Positions 51,679 to 61,632 are shown, counted from the stretch's first letter. The stretch is 64,000 bases of DNA from Leucobacter chromiireducens subsp. chromiireducens (GCF_016758255.1 NZ_QYAD01000001.1:496001-560000), one strand, 5' to 3'. Notes: generated by a model from the sequence alone, not told the origin. A program made the numbers and translations.

Positions 51679-52386
51679 ATGCCCCTGCCTCACCTGCTCC
51701 GCGAGCTCGCCTTGGATCTACTGGCTCTTGTGTGGCCGACCGAGTGCCTCGCATGCGGGGCTCCCGACCGCGAGTTCTGTGACGACTGTGTGGCTGAGAT
51801 CCACGTGCCCACCCCGCCGCTACGTGTCGAGATCGGGATCCCGGCGTATGCGCGCGGACTCTACGCCGGGCCGCTCCGCGCGCTCCTTCTCGCCTACAAG
51901 AACGGCGGCCGTGCCCGAGGCGCCGCTCTTCTGGGCGCACAGCTGCGTGAACCGCTCGCGCGAGCCGTCGCTGAGTGCACGGACACTGCGCCGCCCGTGC
52001 TCGTGCCGGTGCCCTCCACGCCGGCGCGCTTCCGCGAGCGAGGGTACCGACCCGTCGAACTTCTCCTCGCACACGCGCGCCGTGGACAGGCGATGCGAGG
52101 GCAGGTGAGGCGAGCGCTCCGCACGACGCGGGGGCGCCGCGGCCAGGTCGGTTTGTCACCGCGTGAGCGGGCGCGAAATGCGCGGATGATCGCGGTTCGG
52201 CATGCGGCACGCCCGGGCCTCGGCGGGCGTGAGGTGGTGCTCGTTGACGACGTCATGACCACCGGCGCGACGCTCCTTGCGGCCCGCGATGCCTGTGAAT
52301 CAGCGGGCTCCCGGGTCGTCGCGATCGCCGTGCTGTGTGTTGCTGAATCGCGTGCTGAACAGGTACTGGGAGCGCAAATCAGATGA
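51679..52386 (+). CDS. comF: ComF family protein / phosphoribosyltransferase-like
   Basis: A 235-residue ComF-type protein. The N-terminal Cys motif is ECLACGAPDREFCDDC (likely zinc-binding), and the PRPP-loop signature is VVLVDDVMTTGATLLAARDAC. LVPVPSTPARFRERGYRPVELLLAHARRG is also typical. In competent bacteria ComF acts in DNA uptake; in actinobacteria the role is unclear. I use ATG 51679, where the family-like MPLPHLLRELALDLLALVWPTECLAC begins; TTG 51595 would add 28 residues. It sits between lpqB and hpf as in related genomes. Confidence 0.87.
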   Translation: MPLPHLLRELALDLLALVWPTECLACGAPDREFCDDCVAEIHVPTPPLRVEIGIPAYARGLYAGPLRALLLAYKNGGRARGAALLGAQLREPLARAVAECTDTAPPVLVPVPSTPARFRERGYRPVELLLAHARRGQAMRGQVRRALRTTRGRRGQVGLSPRERARNARMIAVRHAARPGLGGREVVLVDDVMTTGATLLAARDACESAGSRVVAIAVLCVAESRAEQVLGAQIR

Positions 52387-52481
52387 GGGTGGCAGCGGCG
52401 CTGGCGAGTGGAGTAGAGTTCGAGAAAGGCGTAGCGGTGCGCCGCACTGGCCCACCCGCCTGAGTCACCTGGGAGGTCACC

Positions 52482-53111
52482 ATGGACGTGAACATCCGCG
52501 GCAAGAATGTTGGGATTACCGATCGATTCGAGCAGTATGTCGAGTCGAAGACTGACAAGGTGGCTGGGCTGCTGCCCAAGGCTCAATCGTTCGAAGTGCG
52601 TGTCTCGCGACAGAGCGACCGCAGCCCCCAGAACGGCGATCAGGTGGAGCTCACGCTGATCGGCCCGGGGCCGGTGATCCGTGCGGAGTCGGCCGGCGCC
52701 GACAAGTACACCGCCTTCGATATCGCCTACGGTCGGATCCTGGAACGCATTCGGCGGATGAAGGATCGTCGCCACGACCGTCGTGGTCGCGGCCGCACCT
52801 CGCTCGGGGATGCCGCGGCGAACGACTTCGGCATGATCGACGTCACGCCCGCCCCGCTCGAGGTGCTCGAGTCGGTAGCGACGGGCGAGATCCCCGTGGC
52901 CTCGGACTCGGGCGAGGAGCAGTACACGCCCGTAGTGATCCGCAGCAAGGAGTTCCCCGCGGAGCGTCTGTCGGTCGAGGATGCAGTCGACCAGATGGAG
53001 CTTGTCGGCCACGACTTTTTCCTGTTCGTGGAGCACGGCTCGGGCCGCCCGAGCGTGGTCTACCGGCGCAAGGGATGGAACTACGGCGTGATTAGCCTCG
53101 CGGAGGCATAG
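52482..53111 (+). CDS. hpf: Long-form ribosome hibernation promoting factor
   Basis: A 209-residue long HPF. The N-terminal RaiA/HPF domain is MDVNIRGKNVGITDRFEQYVESKTDKVAGLLP..., with a basic RRMKDRRHDRRGR stretch. The C-terminal dimerisation domain, needed for 100S ribosomes, is SGEEQYTPVVIRSKEFPAERLSVEDAVDQMELVGHDFFLFVEHGSGRPSVVYRRKGWNYGVISL. A GGGAGG site is 7 bases before ATG. A strong terminator follows. In most actinobacteria secA comes next, but here about 10.6 kb intervene. Confidence 0.95.
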   Translation: MDVNIRGKNVGITDRFEQYVESKTDKVAGLLPKAQSFEVRVSRQSDRSPQNGDQVELTLIGPGPVIRAESAGADKYTAFDIAYGRILERIRRMKDRRHDRRGRGRTSLGDAAANDFGMIDVTPAPLEVLESVATGEIPVASDSGEEQYTPVVIRSKEFPAERLSVEDAVDQMELVGHDFFLFVEHGSGRPSVVYRRKGWNYGVISLAEA

Positions 53112-53141
53112 CCGGGCATCCCGCGAGGCCGGGATCGAGAT

Positions 53142-53178
53142 GAAAGCCCCGAGGATTCAGGGAGTCCTCGGGGCTTTC
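53142..53178 (+). terminator. Terminator of hpf
   Basis: GAAAGCCCCGAGGA and its perfect complement form a 14-base stem with a 9-base loop, 30 bases after hpf. Confidence 0.85.
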
Positions 53179-53318
53179 GTATGTCTTCGGCATGAAGGAT
53201 TGCTGTAGCCCCTGTAGTTTTTTGTTTTTTCTTGGTAGCTTGCTATGTATCTAGCTTGCTGCGCGAGAATGGTGTGTTCTCATGGGGGCGCTGTAGCGGG
53301 CCTTGGGGAGGACACCAG
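53179..53318 (+). promoter_or_regulatory. AT-rich upstream region of the giant surface-protein gene
   Basis: This 140-base gap contains the most T-rich stretch of the window (a TAG followed by T6 G T6 C around 53216-53232) and the AT-rich TTGCTATGTATCTAGC. A -10 such as TATGTA near 53250 is possible, but no convincing -35/-10 pair can be fixed. A GGGGAGG ribosome site lies 7 bases before the GTG start. Confidence 0.35.
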
Positions 53319-56300
53319 GTGCGCAAGAAATCAGTTCGAAGCGGTGTGAATCGCGGCAGAGGAACACTGGCCGCGCTGCTCGTCGGAGCGTTGATCGCGG
53401 GGCTCGGGGCGCTTGGTGCACCCGCTGCCGTCGCGGCCCCGCCGGTGACGTTCGCGCTATCGACCGTGGATCTGGCGAGTGGCGCACCGGTCACCGAGGT
53501 GAACGCGGGAGACGACTTCACATACGTGGCGAGCGTCGGTTGTCCTGACCCGGACGGCTGTGGCCCGGTGGCGTTGACCGTCACCTTCCCCGCCCCGGTG
53601 AACTTCGTTGAAGGGGGATTCAACGCCCCCACGGGCTCCCGCGTCGAGAGCGTGGTGCCTGGCCCGAACGGGAGCACGGTGCTCACGCTCGTGTGGGACA
53701 AGCTCGGCAGCACCGCCATCGCGTTCCTGCCCGCACAGATCGACACGATGGTGGACGCCGGGCTTGACGGAACACGACTCACGGCGACCGGCACGCTCAT
53801 CCCGGGCGGGGTTGCAGAGGACGCCATCACGAGCGATGTGACCGTCACGCTGCGCGCGTACGAGCGCGCCGGGCTGGAGAACGCGAGCGCGAGCTGGAAC
53901 CGAAGTGCTGTGACCGAGGAGACCACGGGGAACGACGCCCGCGCGATCGCGACGTTCAGCGGCACTGCCGAGGCGAATGCGCCCAGCACGCTGCGGTTCC
54001 GGGTTCCAGGCACGCAGCCGCCCGCGGGCACGTCCCTTCCTGTTTCGGAGGCCTTTGATCTCGCTGCATTGAGCCTCAGTGCGAATCCCGGGGGTGCCAA
54101 GGTCGTTTTCACACACGCGGACGGCAGCACCAGCGAAACCACGATCCCTCAGGGCGAGCTCGTCGTGCCTGTTGCCGCGAACGTCGTCGGCTACGACGTG
54201 GCGCTGCGCGGCGTTCCCGGGCGTGACATGGCTGATGCCGGCGGGCGCACTGTGTCGCTCACGGCCGAGTACACGCTCAGGTCGACGGACCGCTCCGGCA
54301 ACCGGATCGTCCTCGAGGGGACGAACTCGCGTGCCATTCACCTCGCAGCTGATGTGACGGACTCGGTCGACCGTCCGGCTGCGGGCGGTGTCCCATCGGT
54401 CACGAAGGAGCTCGCTGCGGCGATTACGGTTGAGGCCGTGCTGCCCTCGATTCAGCACGATGTCAGCTGGAAGACGGATTCCGGTGAATCGACGAGCGTC
54501 TACGGATCGGCAGAGCCCTCGACGCTCACGGTGGAGTCGTGGAACTCGGGCATCCCTGGCCTCAAGAACCTCTCGATCTCACTGCCAGCGCTGAACAGCC
54601 GCTACTTCGACTACCAGGAACTCACGAGTGCGCCGCGGCTGCGCTTCCCCGCGGGCGCGACCGCGGCAACGATCCAGTATCTCTACGGGAACGACAAGAC
54701 TCCGGGCGCGGTGCAGAATGTGACTGGCTCCGCGGGTGCATGGACGCCCGCTCCCGGACCCGAGACGGATGCGCCCGTGCCCGATGACGAGCTTCCCGCG
54801 CTCGCGCAGGTGAGCGGCATCATCGTCGTGTTCACCGCGGCCGACGGGTCGGTCATCTCGGGCGCCTGCGAGGAGACCGCAAGCTGCGCAGGCGGCATCG
54901 AGCTCTCGAGCACGCTCCGCACCCACCTGCGCAACACGGGCGCCGAGATCGTGCCCCCCGCGAGCGGGAGCGGGGAGACCACGGTCGGTGCGATTGCCAA
55001 TATCGTTGCGGAGACCGCGACCGGCGCGAAGATCTCCGAGACCACAATTCAGGCCACGCTCCGGCTCGTGAAGCCGCAGATCACCGTGAAGCTCGGCAAG
55101 CGGTTCGGCAACGAGGACGGCAGCGATCAAACGGTGTACCCGCTGACAGGTATCGCACACGCGGGGGATCTGTACGATCCCGAGCGAGACCCGCAGGACT
55201 TCGCGGACCACAAGCTGCGCTTCGTCGCGTCGACGAGCGCGAAGGAAGACGCCAGCGAAGCAACGGGCGCACGCGAACTGCGGATTCAGGATCCGCAGCA
55301 GGAGCCCAAGCTCTCCGGGCTCAAGAGCAGCCCCTTCAACACTATTCGTGTGACCTCGTTCTCGGACGATCCTGCGGTGTGCACCACCGGAAAGGCTCCT
55401 GACGAGAAGCCAGTCGCAAGCGAAACGAGCCACAACGTGTGGGTTGTTGACCGCGCAAACGACCCCACCAAGGTCACGAAGGTGGCGTACGAGGAGAGCA
55501 TCGATCCCGAGCTGATTGTGGGCATCGAGACGGTGATCACCCCCGAGGGAGCGGCGACATTCCCGACCAACGTGCGCTGCGCGAGCGCGGACGGCTCGAC
55601 GGTGAAGTTCCGTGACACGCAAATGGTGGGCGGCGCCAAGGTGTCGCCGGACACCATCGGCGCCCCAGAAACCCCGGGTCTGCTCGCGGTGGGCAACGTT
55701 GCCCGAGTGACGACCGGCAAGAACGGCGACTTTGCGGATGGCGCTGACTCCCTCTTCCTGGTGGACCTGCTCCGCGCGGCGATGTACAAGCACTACACGG
55801 CGGACGCCGCACGCTCAGGCATCGCCGGCCAGCAGCCGAAGACCGCGTTCGTGCTCTCCGGTGTGCCCGGCTCCGCGGACACCGTGCGGACCGTGTTGAC
55901 GGACCGCGGCGGCGCGAAGGAAGCCCTCGACGTATTCGCCCTCACCGGGGTGCGGGGTGCCCGCCTGGGGCCCGACCAGCAGCTCACCTTCCGCTTTGTC
56001 GACGTCTCCGGTGCCGCGATCGGCCCCGTGGGCACGGTGGCGCCCAGTACGGAGCTGACGCTTGAGGGCGGGGCGACGAGGACCCTGACAGCGGACGAGA
56101 TCAGCGACTCGCAGAGCGAAGGCTACCTCGCGTTCCAGAGGATTGAGCGCGAGATTGATTGGGATCGCGACTGGGCGACCGGCGAAATGGCCCGCGTCGG
56201 TGGCGTCGAAATCGCCGTCACACGCGCGGATACGGACGAGCCGCTGCAGCGCTTCGGTGCGTTCTCCGCCACCCTCGACATGTCGCTGCGCGATACCTTC

Positions 56301-59300
56301 CTCTCCGATCCGAGTGAGCGGGTGACCGGCTCGAACAGCGGCACGACATACCGCAACACCGCCTCCATCCTGTCGAAGGACGCGGCGGGAACCACAACGC
56401 ACACGACGTCGAGCTCGGTCCCGTTTGGCGTGTTTGAGGCGACCGAATTGTTCACCGATGTTGCGGTCTCCTGGCGCGGTCTCAACCAGGCAGGGAAGCC
56501 GGTGGATGGGTACCTCGTGGCACAGAACGAGACCCCGTCGCGGATCACGCTCGACGCGCAGAACCGCACGGCGCTCGGCGTTGAGAAAGTCGACGCCTGG
56601 AACCAGTGGGAGCAGCCCGGCAGCATCGGGGTTGGCCTCGACCAGCTCTCCGCAAGCGTGGGAGGGGCCCGGCCCGCGCCGGCGCCTGGTGTTGACGAGT
56701 GCGTTGCTGAACGAGATCGCAATCCCTTCGCAATCAACGACTTCGCGGGAGTGAGCGACTTCGACTGGCCAACCGAGAACGCCGCAAAGATCAAGCCTGG
56801 TGAGAAGGGTCCTCGGATCGACGGTCGTATCGTGTACACCGACGCGAATGGTGCCACCGAGAGCGTGGTCGCACCGGTGGACACGCCGTTCGAGGATCTC
56901 AACCCGAGTGAGCTCGAGTGGGCGGACATCGTCAGTGTCTCAGTCGAGTGGGCGGAAGCCGGCAAGTTCATCGGCGTACACCGCACGAGCGGCGGGACAA
57001 GCGGCTCCATCAGCTTCGACCTGACGCTCCGCGACACGCTGCGCACCGGGTTCAACTATCAGTTTGACGCGGGTGTGCCCCAGTGCCTGTCTGGCGCGAC
57101 CGAGAGCAACACCGTGCAGATCGATGGTGCGGTACAGGTCGAGGGCGCGACAGTTGATCAGATGGCGCAGATCGCGCCCACGGTCTCCGGCCGCTTCGAG
57201 GCACTCACGGCTCGTCAGGCGACGGCAGCCGAACTGGGGAAGCAGCCCGCGTGGCGCTTCGCCGAGATCATGGTGGACGTTGAAAAGAGTGCGGTTGAGA
57301 TCGGCGTGACCGCGCCGAGTACCGCGATCTATCGCGATACCGCGCAGGCAACGAGCCCGCAGAAGCGGTGGACCGCAACGATCAGAAACACGGGCAACCT
57401 CGATGTCAGCGCGTTGCGCTTGGCAACGGACTCCGCGTTGCTGGGCGGAACATGGCCGGACGGAGATCCCGCGGGCTTTGAGATCGCTCCGGGCTCCGCG
57501 TTCGATGCGTTCGACGCAGTGGGGGCGAACCTGAGCTTCCCCATGGGAGCGCTCAGCGCAGAGGTGTGGGTGCGCGATGAGGCGGGCGTCTGGGGAGCGG
57601 CGAGCCTCGGCGCGCAGAACCGGATTGTGTTGCCGCAGAGTGGCGCCGGACCGCACGCCTGGAACGAGGTGACGGGGTTCCGTGTGCAGTTCGTTGGCGC
57701 GGATGGCCTGAACCAGCGCATCATCCGTGGCGCGCAGGGAGCCCTTAACATCGACACCGTTCTGCGAACGCACTTGCGCAGTGACCCGCAGGAGCTCGCT
57801 CCCGCGACCCAGCTGCCCGAGAACGCGCAGAGCTGGCAGTCGGGGCTCACCGCTGCCGGGGTCTCGTTTATTGGGAGCTTCGACGCACCCCGCTCGAAGG
57901 TGGACAACGCGAACGCGAACGCCACAATTCAGCCGGGTGTGCCCCAGCCGCTGGTGAAGAAGTACACCAGCTACGACGCCGATCGCAACACCGGGGTGAC
58001 GACAACCACCGCCAACCCGGGCAGTTGGGTGAACTTCACCGTTGTGCTCGAGAACCGCGCGGCCGCAACGAGCAACCTGTACGGAGTCTCGGGGACGGAC
58101 GTACTGCCCGACACGCTCGCGTACAACGCCGTCAACGACGGTGCGAAGTGGGCTGCTCAGATCTATCGTCTGGGCGCGAGCCCAGAAGATGTAACTGATG
58201 ACCTGAAGTTCGTCGTAGAGACGGTGAATGATGAGCAGCAGATACGCTGGACGGCCCCTGAGGATTGGGTGCTCCGGCCAGGCGAGCGCATCGTGATCCA
58301 GGTGCCGCTCCAGATGGGCGACGGCGTCGCGGCGGGCGCGAGCGTACGCAACGTCGCGCGGATTGTCGGCGCTGGGATTGCAGGAGCGGCAGTGCCATCC
58401 GCCTGTGCGGCTCCCGACGCAAGCGCCCGAGAGTGTGTCTCGGAGGCCTTTGCGACGACACTGCGCAATGACTCTGTGCGTGCAGAGTCGTACATCGACG
58501 CGACGCACGGCGGATGGGACACGATCGACCGAAAGGGCTGCGACGCCAGCACGATCTCCGACTGGAGCGACGGCACCTGGGTGCGCAACCCCTGCGTCGC
58601 GAAGACCACGGTGGGGAGCACGCTCACTTACCGGTTGAAGCTCATCAACTCGGGCAACATGGATCTGAGCGAGCTGCGTTTCGTCGACAAGATTCCTGGC
58701 ATTGGTGACACCGGGACGGTGCTGGACAGCGCACGAGGATCGGCGTGGCAGCCGAGCTACGTTCCCGGTTCGGCCAGGCTTCTGACTGGCGACACCGCGA
58801 CCGAGCTGGGCGCTCGAGGCGATGCAGCGATCAGCGGAGGCGAATTCCGTTATTCCGCGAACGCTGACCCGTGCGTCTTGAAGCCGGACGCATATTCTGG
58901 CCCAGACACGCTGGGCTGCGAGAACGGCTCGTCCTCCGTCTGGTCGAACACGGGTGACGCACGAAGCCGCGCGCTGGGCGCTGACATTGCGTTCACCGGC
59001 GACAAGCTTCGCGGCGGCGAGTACGTGATTGTCGAGTTCCAGGTCAACGTGCCGGAGGAACGCGACGAGGCGCTCGAAGGCACCCCGCTGATGGCGTGGA
59101 ACACGGTTGCTGTGAGCGCGCGCCCCAGCGCGGTGAGCCATTGGCTGCCGGCAGCGGAGTCGCCGAGGTCAGGCGCTCGCTGGGAAGACACCGCGCTGAC
59201 CGTCACGCTTGCGCTCGAAGATGGGCCCGCGACGAGCTGGCACATCACGGACAAGGAATATACCGCGACCGTGAGCTGCACGGTGCCAGGGAGAGATCCA

Positions 59301-60704
59301 GCGACGGCGCTCGTGAGGGACGTTACATTCCCCGGGGAGAACATTGCTCCGATCACGCTTTCCTCGATGCCAGTCGGTGGAAACTGTGTTGTGACGGATA
59401 TGCGGTACGAGCCGCAGCCCGCCACCGCACCAGGGCAGTACGGTTCGGCGTTCTCGACGCCAGCGCCCACGGGCTACAGCACGGTGGTCGCCCCGGCCGA
59501 CGGAGTGGAACTCGTGCTCGACGCTGCGGACAACACGCTCGCGATCACGAACAGCTTCGCCGAGGCGGAGGTTGAGCTGGGGGTCGACGTGACCGGCAAC
59601 GCCGCGAGCCTGCTCCCGGACGCCGCGACCTTCGATGTGGCGCTCAGTTGCTCCTTCGGCGGGGAGACCCGCTCGATGGGAACGGTCTCGCTGCGGGCAA
59701 CCGAGCGCACCGTTGTGGGCGGTATCCCCGTCGGCGCGAATTGCACCGCAACCGAAACTGAGCACCGTGGTGCCACACAGGTGAGCGCCGAAGTTGACGG
59801 CGAGGCAGTGGAGCTCTCCGCTGATCGTGCCGCCGACGTTCCCACCGTGCGGGCTGGCATCACCCCCGTCCACTTTATGAACGAGTTTGTGGCGGGCGGC
59901 GCGTTGACGATCCTCAAGACGGTCGAGGCGCCGAGCGCGAGCACCGTGTCAGGTGATGTGGCGTTCGGCATCGAGTGCACGCTCGGCGGACACGCAATCT
60001 CGCTGGGCGAGCAGAGCACCCTCGGGCTGAGCTTCGCGCCTGGGGCGCACCAGACCTCGGGAAGTGTCACCGGGATCCCGAGCGGTGCAGAGTGCACCGT
60101 GCGCGAGACGGAATCGGGCGGCGCGCATGTGGCGGCGCCCGACCGAACCGTCACGATCCTGCCGAATGAGGAAGTGATCGTCGAGATGATCAACGTCTTC
60201 GAGCCGGGAACGCTCGAGCTCGAGAAGCGGGTCACGGGCGCCGGAGCTGGTGAATCGCGGGTCCCCGCAACCTTCGACATTCGCGCAAGCTGCACGCGCG
60301 AGCTGACGATCGGTGGGGAACAGAAGACCGTGACTGATCACGACGCCCTCACGAGCGTCGCGCCGGGAACGCCAGCGCAGATCACGGAGCTTCCCGCGGG
60401 CAGCCGCTGCGCCGTGACCGAGCCGGATCCTGCGGGAGCCAAGCGCACCACCGTGGACCTGGCCACCTCCGCGCTCAGCGATGAGGATCCGGCCGACGAT
60501 GCGGTGTTGGTGGCTCTCCGCGGCCCGGACGGCGACGGCACGGCGCTCCCCACGACTGTGCGGGTGACGAACGAGTACGCACAGACCGGAGGCGGGCTGG
60601 TGGTCACGGGCGCAGGCTCAGGCCTGCTGGGTGGCGCGGCCGTGCTCCTGCTGCTGGGGGCAGGGGCGCTGATCCTCCGCCGACGAAAGCGCACCGTGGG
60701 GTAA
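53319..60704 (+). CDS. Giant secreted, membrane-anchored surface protein with DUF5979 domains
   Basis: A 2461-residue protein. GTG 53319 gives RKKSVRSG, then a hydrophobic stretch and cleavage after AAVAA, a Sec signal peptide. The body is repetitive beta-rich, DUF11/adhesin-like sequence. Late in it come DATHGGWDTIDRKGCDA and NSGNMDLSELRFVDKIPGIGDTG, resembling uncharacterised-repeat (DUF11) junctions. About four DUF5979-like domains follow (residues roughly 1950-2400; Cys pairs such as TATVSCT...GNCVVTD and FGIECTLGG...GAECTVRETE). The end is GGGLVVTGAGSGLLGGAAVLLLLGAGALILRRRKR, a membrane helix plus basic tail with LVVTG in the LPXTG position. The role is probably adhesion or a surface layer; no repeat is long enough to name. 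Single gene with its own terminator-bounded unit. Confidence 0.85.
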   Translation: MRKKSVRSGVNRGRGTLAALLVGALIAGLGALGAPAAVAAPPVTFALSTVDLASGAPVTEVNAGDDFTYVASVGCPDPDGCGPVALTVTFPAPVNFVEGGFNAPTGSRVESVVPGPNGSTVLTLVWDKLGSTAIAFLPAQIDTMVDAGLDGTRLTATGTLIPGGVAEDAITSDVTVTLRAYERAGLENASASWNRSAVTEETTGNDARAIATFSGTAEANAPSTLRFRVPGTQPPAGTSLPVSEAFDLAALSLSANPGGAKVVFTHADGSTSETTIPQGELVVPVAANVVGYDVALRGVPGRDMADAGGRTVSLTAEYTLRSTDRSGNRIVLEGTNSRAIHLAADVTDSVDRPAAGGVPSVTKELAAAITVEAVLPSIQHDVSWKTDSGESTSVYGSAEPSTLTVESWNSGIPGLKNLSISLPALNSRYFDYQELTSAPRLRFPAGATAATIQYLYGNDKTPGAVQNVTGSAGAWTPAPGPETDAPVPDDELPALAQVSGIIVVFTAADGSVISGACEETASCAGGIELSSTLRTHLRNTGAEIVPPASGSGETTVGAIANIVAETATGAKISETTIQATLRLVKPQITVKLGKRFGNEDGSDQTVYPLTGIAHAGDLYDPERDPQDFADHKLRFVASTSAKEDASEATGARELRIQDPQQEPKLSGLKSSPFNTIRVTSFSDDPAVCTTGKAPDEKPVASETSHNVWVVDRANDPTKVTKVAYEESIDPELIVGIETVITPEGAATFPTNVRCASADGSTVKFRDTQMVGGAKVSPDTIGAPETPGLLAVGNVARVTTGKNGDFADGADSLFLVDLLRAAMYKHYTADAARSGIAGQQPKTAFVLSGVPGSADTVRTVLTDRGGAKEALDVFALTGVRGARLGPDQQLTFRFVDVSGAAIGPVGTVAPSTELTLEGGATRTLTADEISDSQSEGYLAFQRIEREIDWDRDWATGEMARVGGVEIAVTRADTDEPLQRFGAFSATLDMSLRDTFLSDPSERVTGSNSGTTYRNTASILSKDAAGTTTHTTSSSVPFGVFEATELFTDVAVSWRGLNQAGKPVDGYLVAQNETPSRITLDAQNRTALGVEKVDAWNQWEQPGSIGVGLDQLSASVGGARPAPAPGVDECVAERDRNPFAINDFAGVSDFDWPTENAAKIKPGEKGPRIDGRIVYTDANGATESVVAPVDTPFEDLNPSELEWADIVSVSVEWAEAGKFIGVHRTSGGTSGSISFDLTLRDTLRTGFNYQFDAGVPQCLSGATESNTVQIDGAVQVEGATVDQMAQIAPTVSGRFEALTARQATAAELGKQPAWRFAEIMVDVEKSAVEIGVTAPSTAIYRDTAQATSPQKRWTATIRNTGNLDVSALRLATDSALLGGTWPDGDPAGFEIAPGSAFDAFDAVGANLSFPMGALSAEVWVRDEAGVWGAASLGAQNRIVLPQSGAGPHAWNEVTGFRVQFVGADGLNQRIIRGAQGALNIDTVLRTHLRSDPQELAPATQLPENAQSWQSGLTAAGVSFIGSFDAPRSKVDNANANATIQPGVPQPLVKKYTSYDADRNTGVTTTTANPGSWVNFTVVLENRAAATSNLYGVSGTDVLPDTLAYNAVNDGAKWAAQIYRLGASPEDVTDDLKFVVETVNDEQQIRWTAPEDWVLRPGERIVIQVPLQMGDGVAAGASVRNVARIVGAGIAGAAVPSACAAPDASARECVSEAFATTLRNDSVRAESYIDATHGGWDTIDRKGCDASTISDWSDGTWVRNPCVAKTTVGSTLTYRLKLINSGNMDLSELRFVDKIPGIGDTGTVLDSARGSAWQPSYVPGSARLLTGDTATELGARGDAAISGGEFRYSANADPCVLKPDAYSGPDTLGCENGSSSVWSNTGDARSRALGADIAFTGDKLRGGEYVIVEFQVNVPEERDEALEGTPLMAWNTVAVSARPSAVSHWLPAAESPRSGARWEDTALTVTLALEDGPATSWHITDKEYTATVSCTVPGRDPATALVRDVTFPGENIAPITLSSMPVGGNCVVTDMRYEPQPATAPGQYGSAFSTPAPTGYSTVVAPADGVELVLDAADNTLAITNSFAEAEVELGVDVTGNAASLLPDAATFDVALSCSFGGETRSMGTVSLRATERTVVGGIPVGANCTATETEHRGATQVSAEVDGEAVELSADRAADVPTVRAGITPVHFMNEFVAGGALTILKTVEAPSASTVSGDVAFGIECTLGGHAISLGEQSTLGLSFAPGAHQTSGSVTGIPSGAECTVRETESGGAHVAAPDRTVTILPNEEVIVEMINVFEPGTLELEKRVTGAGAGESRVPATFDIRASCTRELTIGGEQKTVTDHDALTSVAPGTPAQITELPAGSRCAVTEPDPAGAKRTTVDLATSALSDEDPADDAVLVALRGPDGDGTALPTTVRVTNEYAQTGGGLVVTGAGSGLLGGAAVLLLLGAGALILRRRKRTVG

Positions 60705-60745
60705 TGCGCCGCCGCTGAAACGCGAGATGCGGGCGGGGCGACGGC

Positions 60746-61513
60746 CTAGAGCCGACGCCCCGCCCGTGCTCGTCGCTCGTCCGCGCGAAGCCGCCAGCCC
60801 CAACGGAGCACGTTGCGAAGCGCCTCCCAGACAATTGCTGGGCTCATTTTCGATGAGCCGGCGGTGCGCTCAACGAAGGTGATGGGCACCTCCGCGATGG
60901 GGCAGCCCATTCGCTCAAGCGTCCATGCTGTTTCCACCTGGAAGGCATAGCCCTGCGAGTCGAGCTTGCTGAAGTCGAGGCGGGCGAGCCATTCGGTGTC
61001 GAGCACGCGGAAGCCGCTGGTCAGGTCGTGCAGCTGTGAGCGGAGCGAAGTGCGCGCCACACGGGTCCCGGTGCGCGAGATCGCGCGCCTGGCCCACGGC
61101 CAGTTCACGATGCGGCCACCACGGATCCAGCGTGCGCCGATGACGAGGCCGTACCCCTTGCGCGCGGTCTCGAGCAGGCGAGGCAGCTCGACCGGGAGGT
61201 GGGAACCGTCGGAGTCCATCTCGGCCACGAAGCGGTAGCCGCGCTCGAGCGCCATCTGGAAGCCCAGCGCATACGCGGTGCCGAGCCCCTGCTTGCCTTT
61301 GCGATGCCGCACGGTGACGCGCGGGTCCACCGACAGCTCGGCTGCGAGCCGGCCCGTGCCGTCTGGGCTGCCGTCGTCGATGATCAGGATGTTCGCGGCC
61401 GGCAGGTGGGCGAGGATGCCCGCCACCGTCGCCGGAAGTGTTGCCCGCTCGTTGTACGTGGGAAGAACAACAAGCAACTCGCGGGTGACGCGGGGGCGCT
61501 CCGGAGTGGTCAT
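60746..61513 (-). CDS. ppm1: Polyprenol monophosphomannose synthase (DPM1-like GT2)
   Basis: A 255-residue GT2 enzyme, expected to make polyprenyl-phosphate-mannose from GDP-mannose. Blocks are LLVVLPTYNERATLPATVAGIL, LIIDDGSPDGTG, GKQGLGTAYALGFQMALERGY, AEMDSDGSH (DxD-type), GARWIRGG and LTSGFRVLDTEWLARLDF. It would supply the donor for the protein mannosyltransferase at 28902-30503. It is a stand-alone synthase without the Lnt domain found in mycobacterial Ppm1. The start is uncertain between 61513 and an in-frame ATG three codons upstream. Confidence 0.87.
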   Translation of the reverse strand: MTTPERPRVTRELLVVLPTYNERATLPATVAGILAHLPAANILIIDDGSPDGTGRLAAELSVDPRVTVRHRKGKQGLGTAYALGFQMALERGYRFVAEMDSDGSHLPVELPRLLETARKGYGLVIGARWIRGGRIVNWPWARRAISRTGTRVARTSLRSQLHDLTSGFRVLDTEWLARLDFSKLDSQGYAFQVETAWTLERMGCPIAEVPITFVERTAGSSKMSPAIVWEALRNVLRWGWRLRADERRARAGRRL

Positions 61514-61540
61514 GGTGTTCATCCTGGCAGAAACGACGGT

Positions 61541-61570
61541 GGGAGGCCGCCCCATTCGGGGCGACCTCCC
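61541..61570 (-). terminator. Terminator of katA
   Basis: GGGAGGCCGCCCC / GGGGCGACCTCCC stem with one mismatch and loop ATTC, between katA and the downstream glycosyltransferase gene. Confidence 0.6.
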
Positions 61571-61632
61571 ACCTGTTCTCTCGCAGCGTGATTTACGCGA
61601 GGTACGCGACTGCGAGTGCGTGCGGCGTGTGC

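Noticed and set aside
56940-59141. Long open frame on the minus strand inside the giant surface-protein gene
   Set aside because: It is a GC-driven antisense frame with Arg/Ala-rich, domain-free sequence. The plus-strand frame has signal peptide, DUF5979 domains and normal codon pattern.
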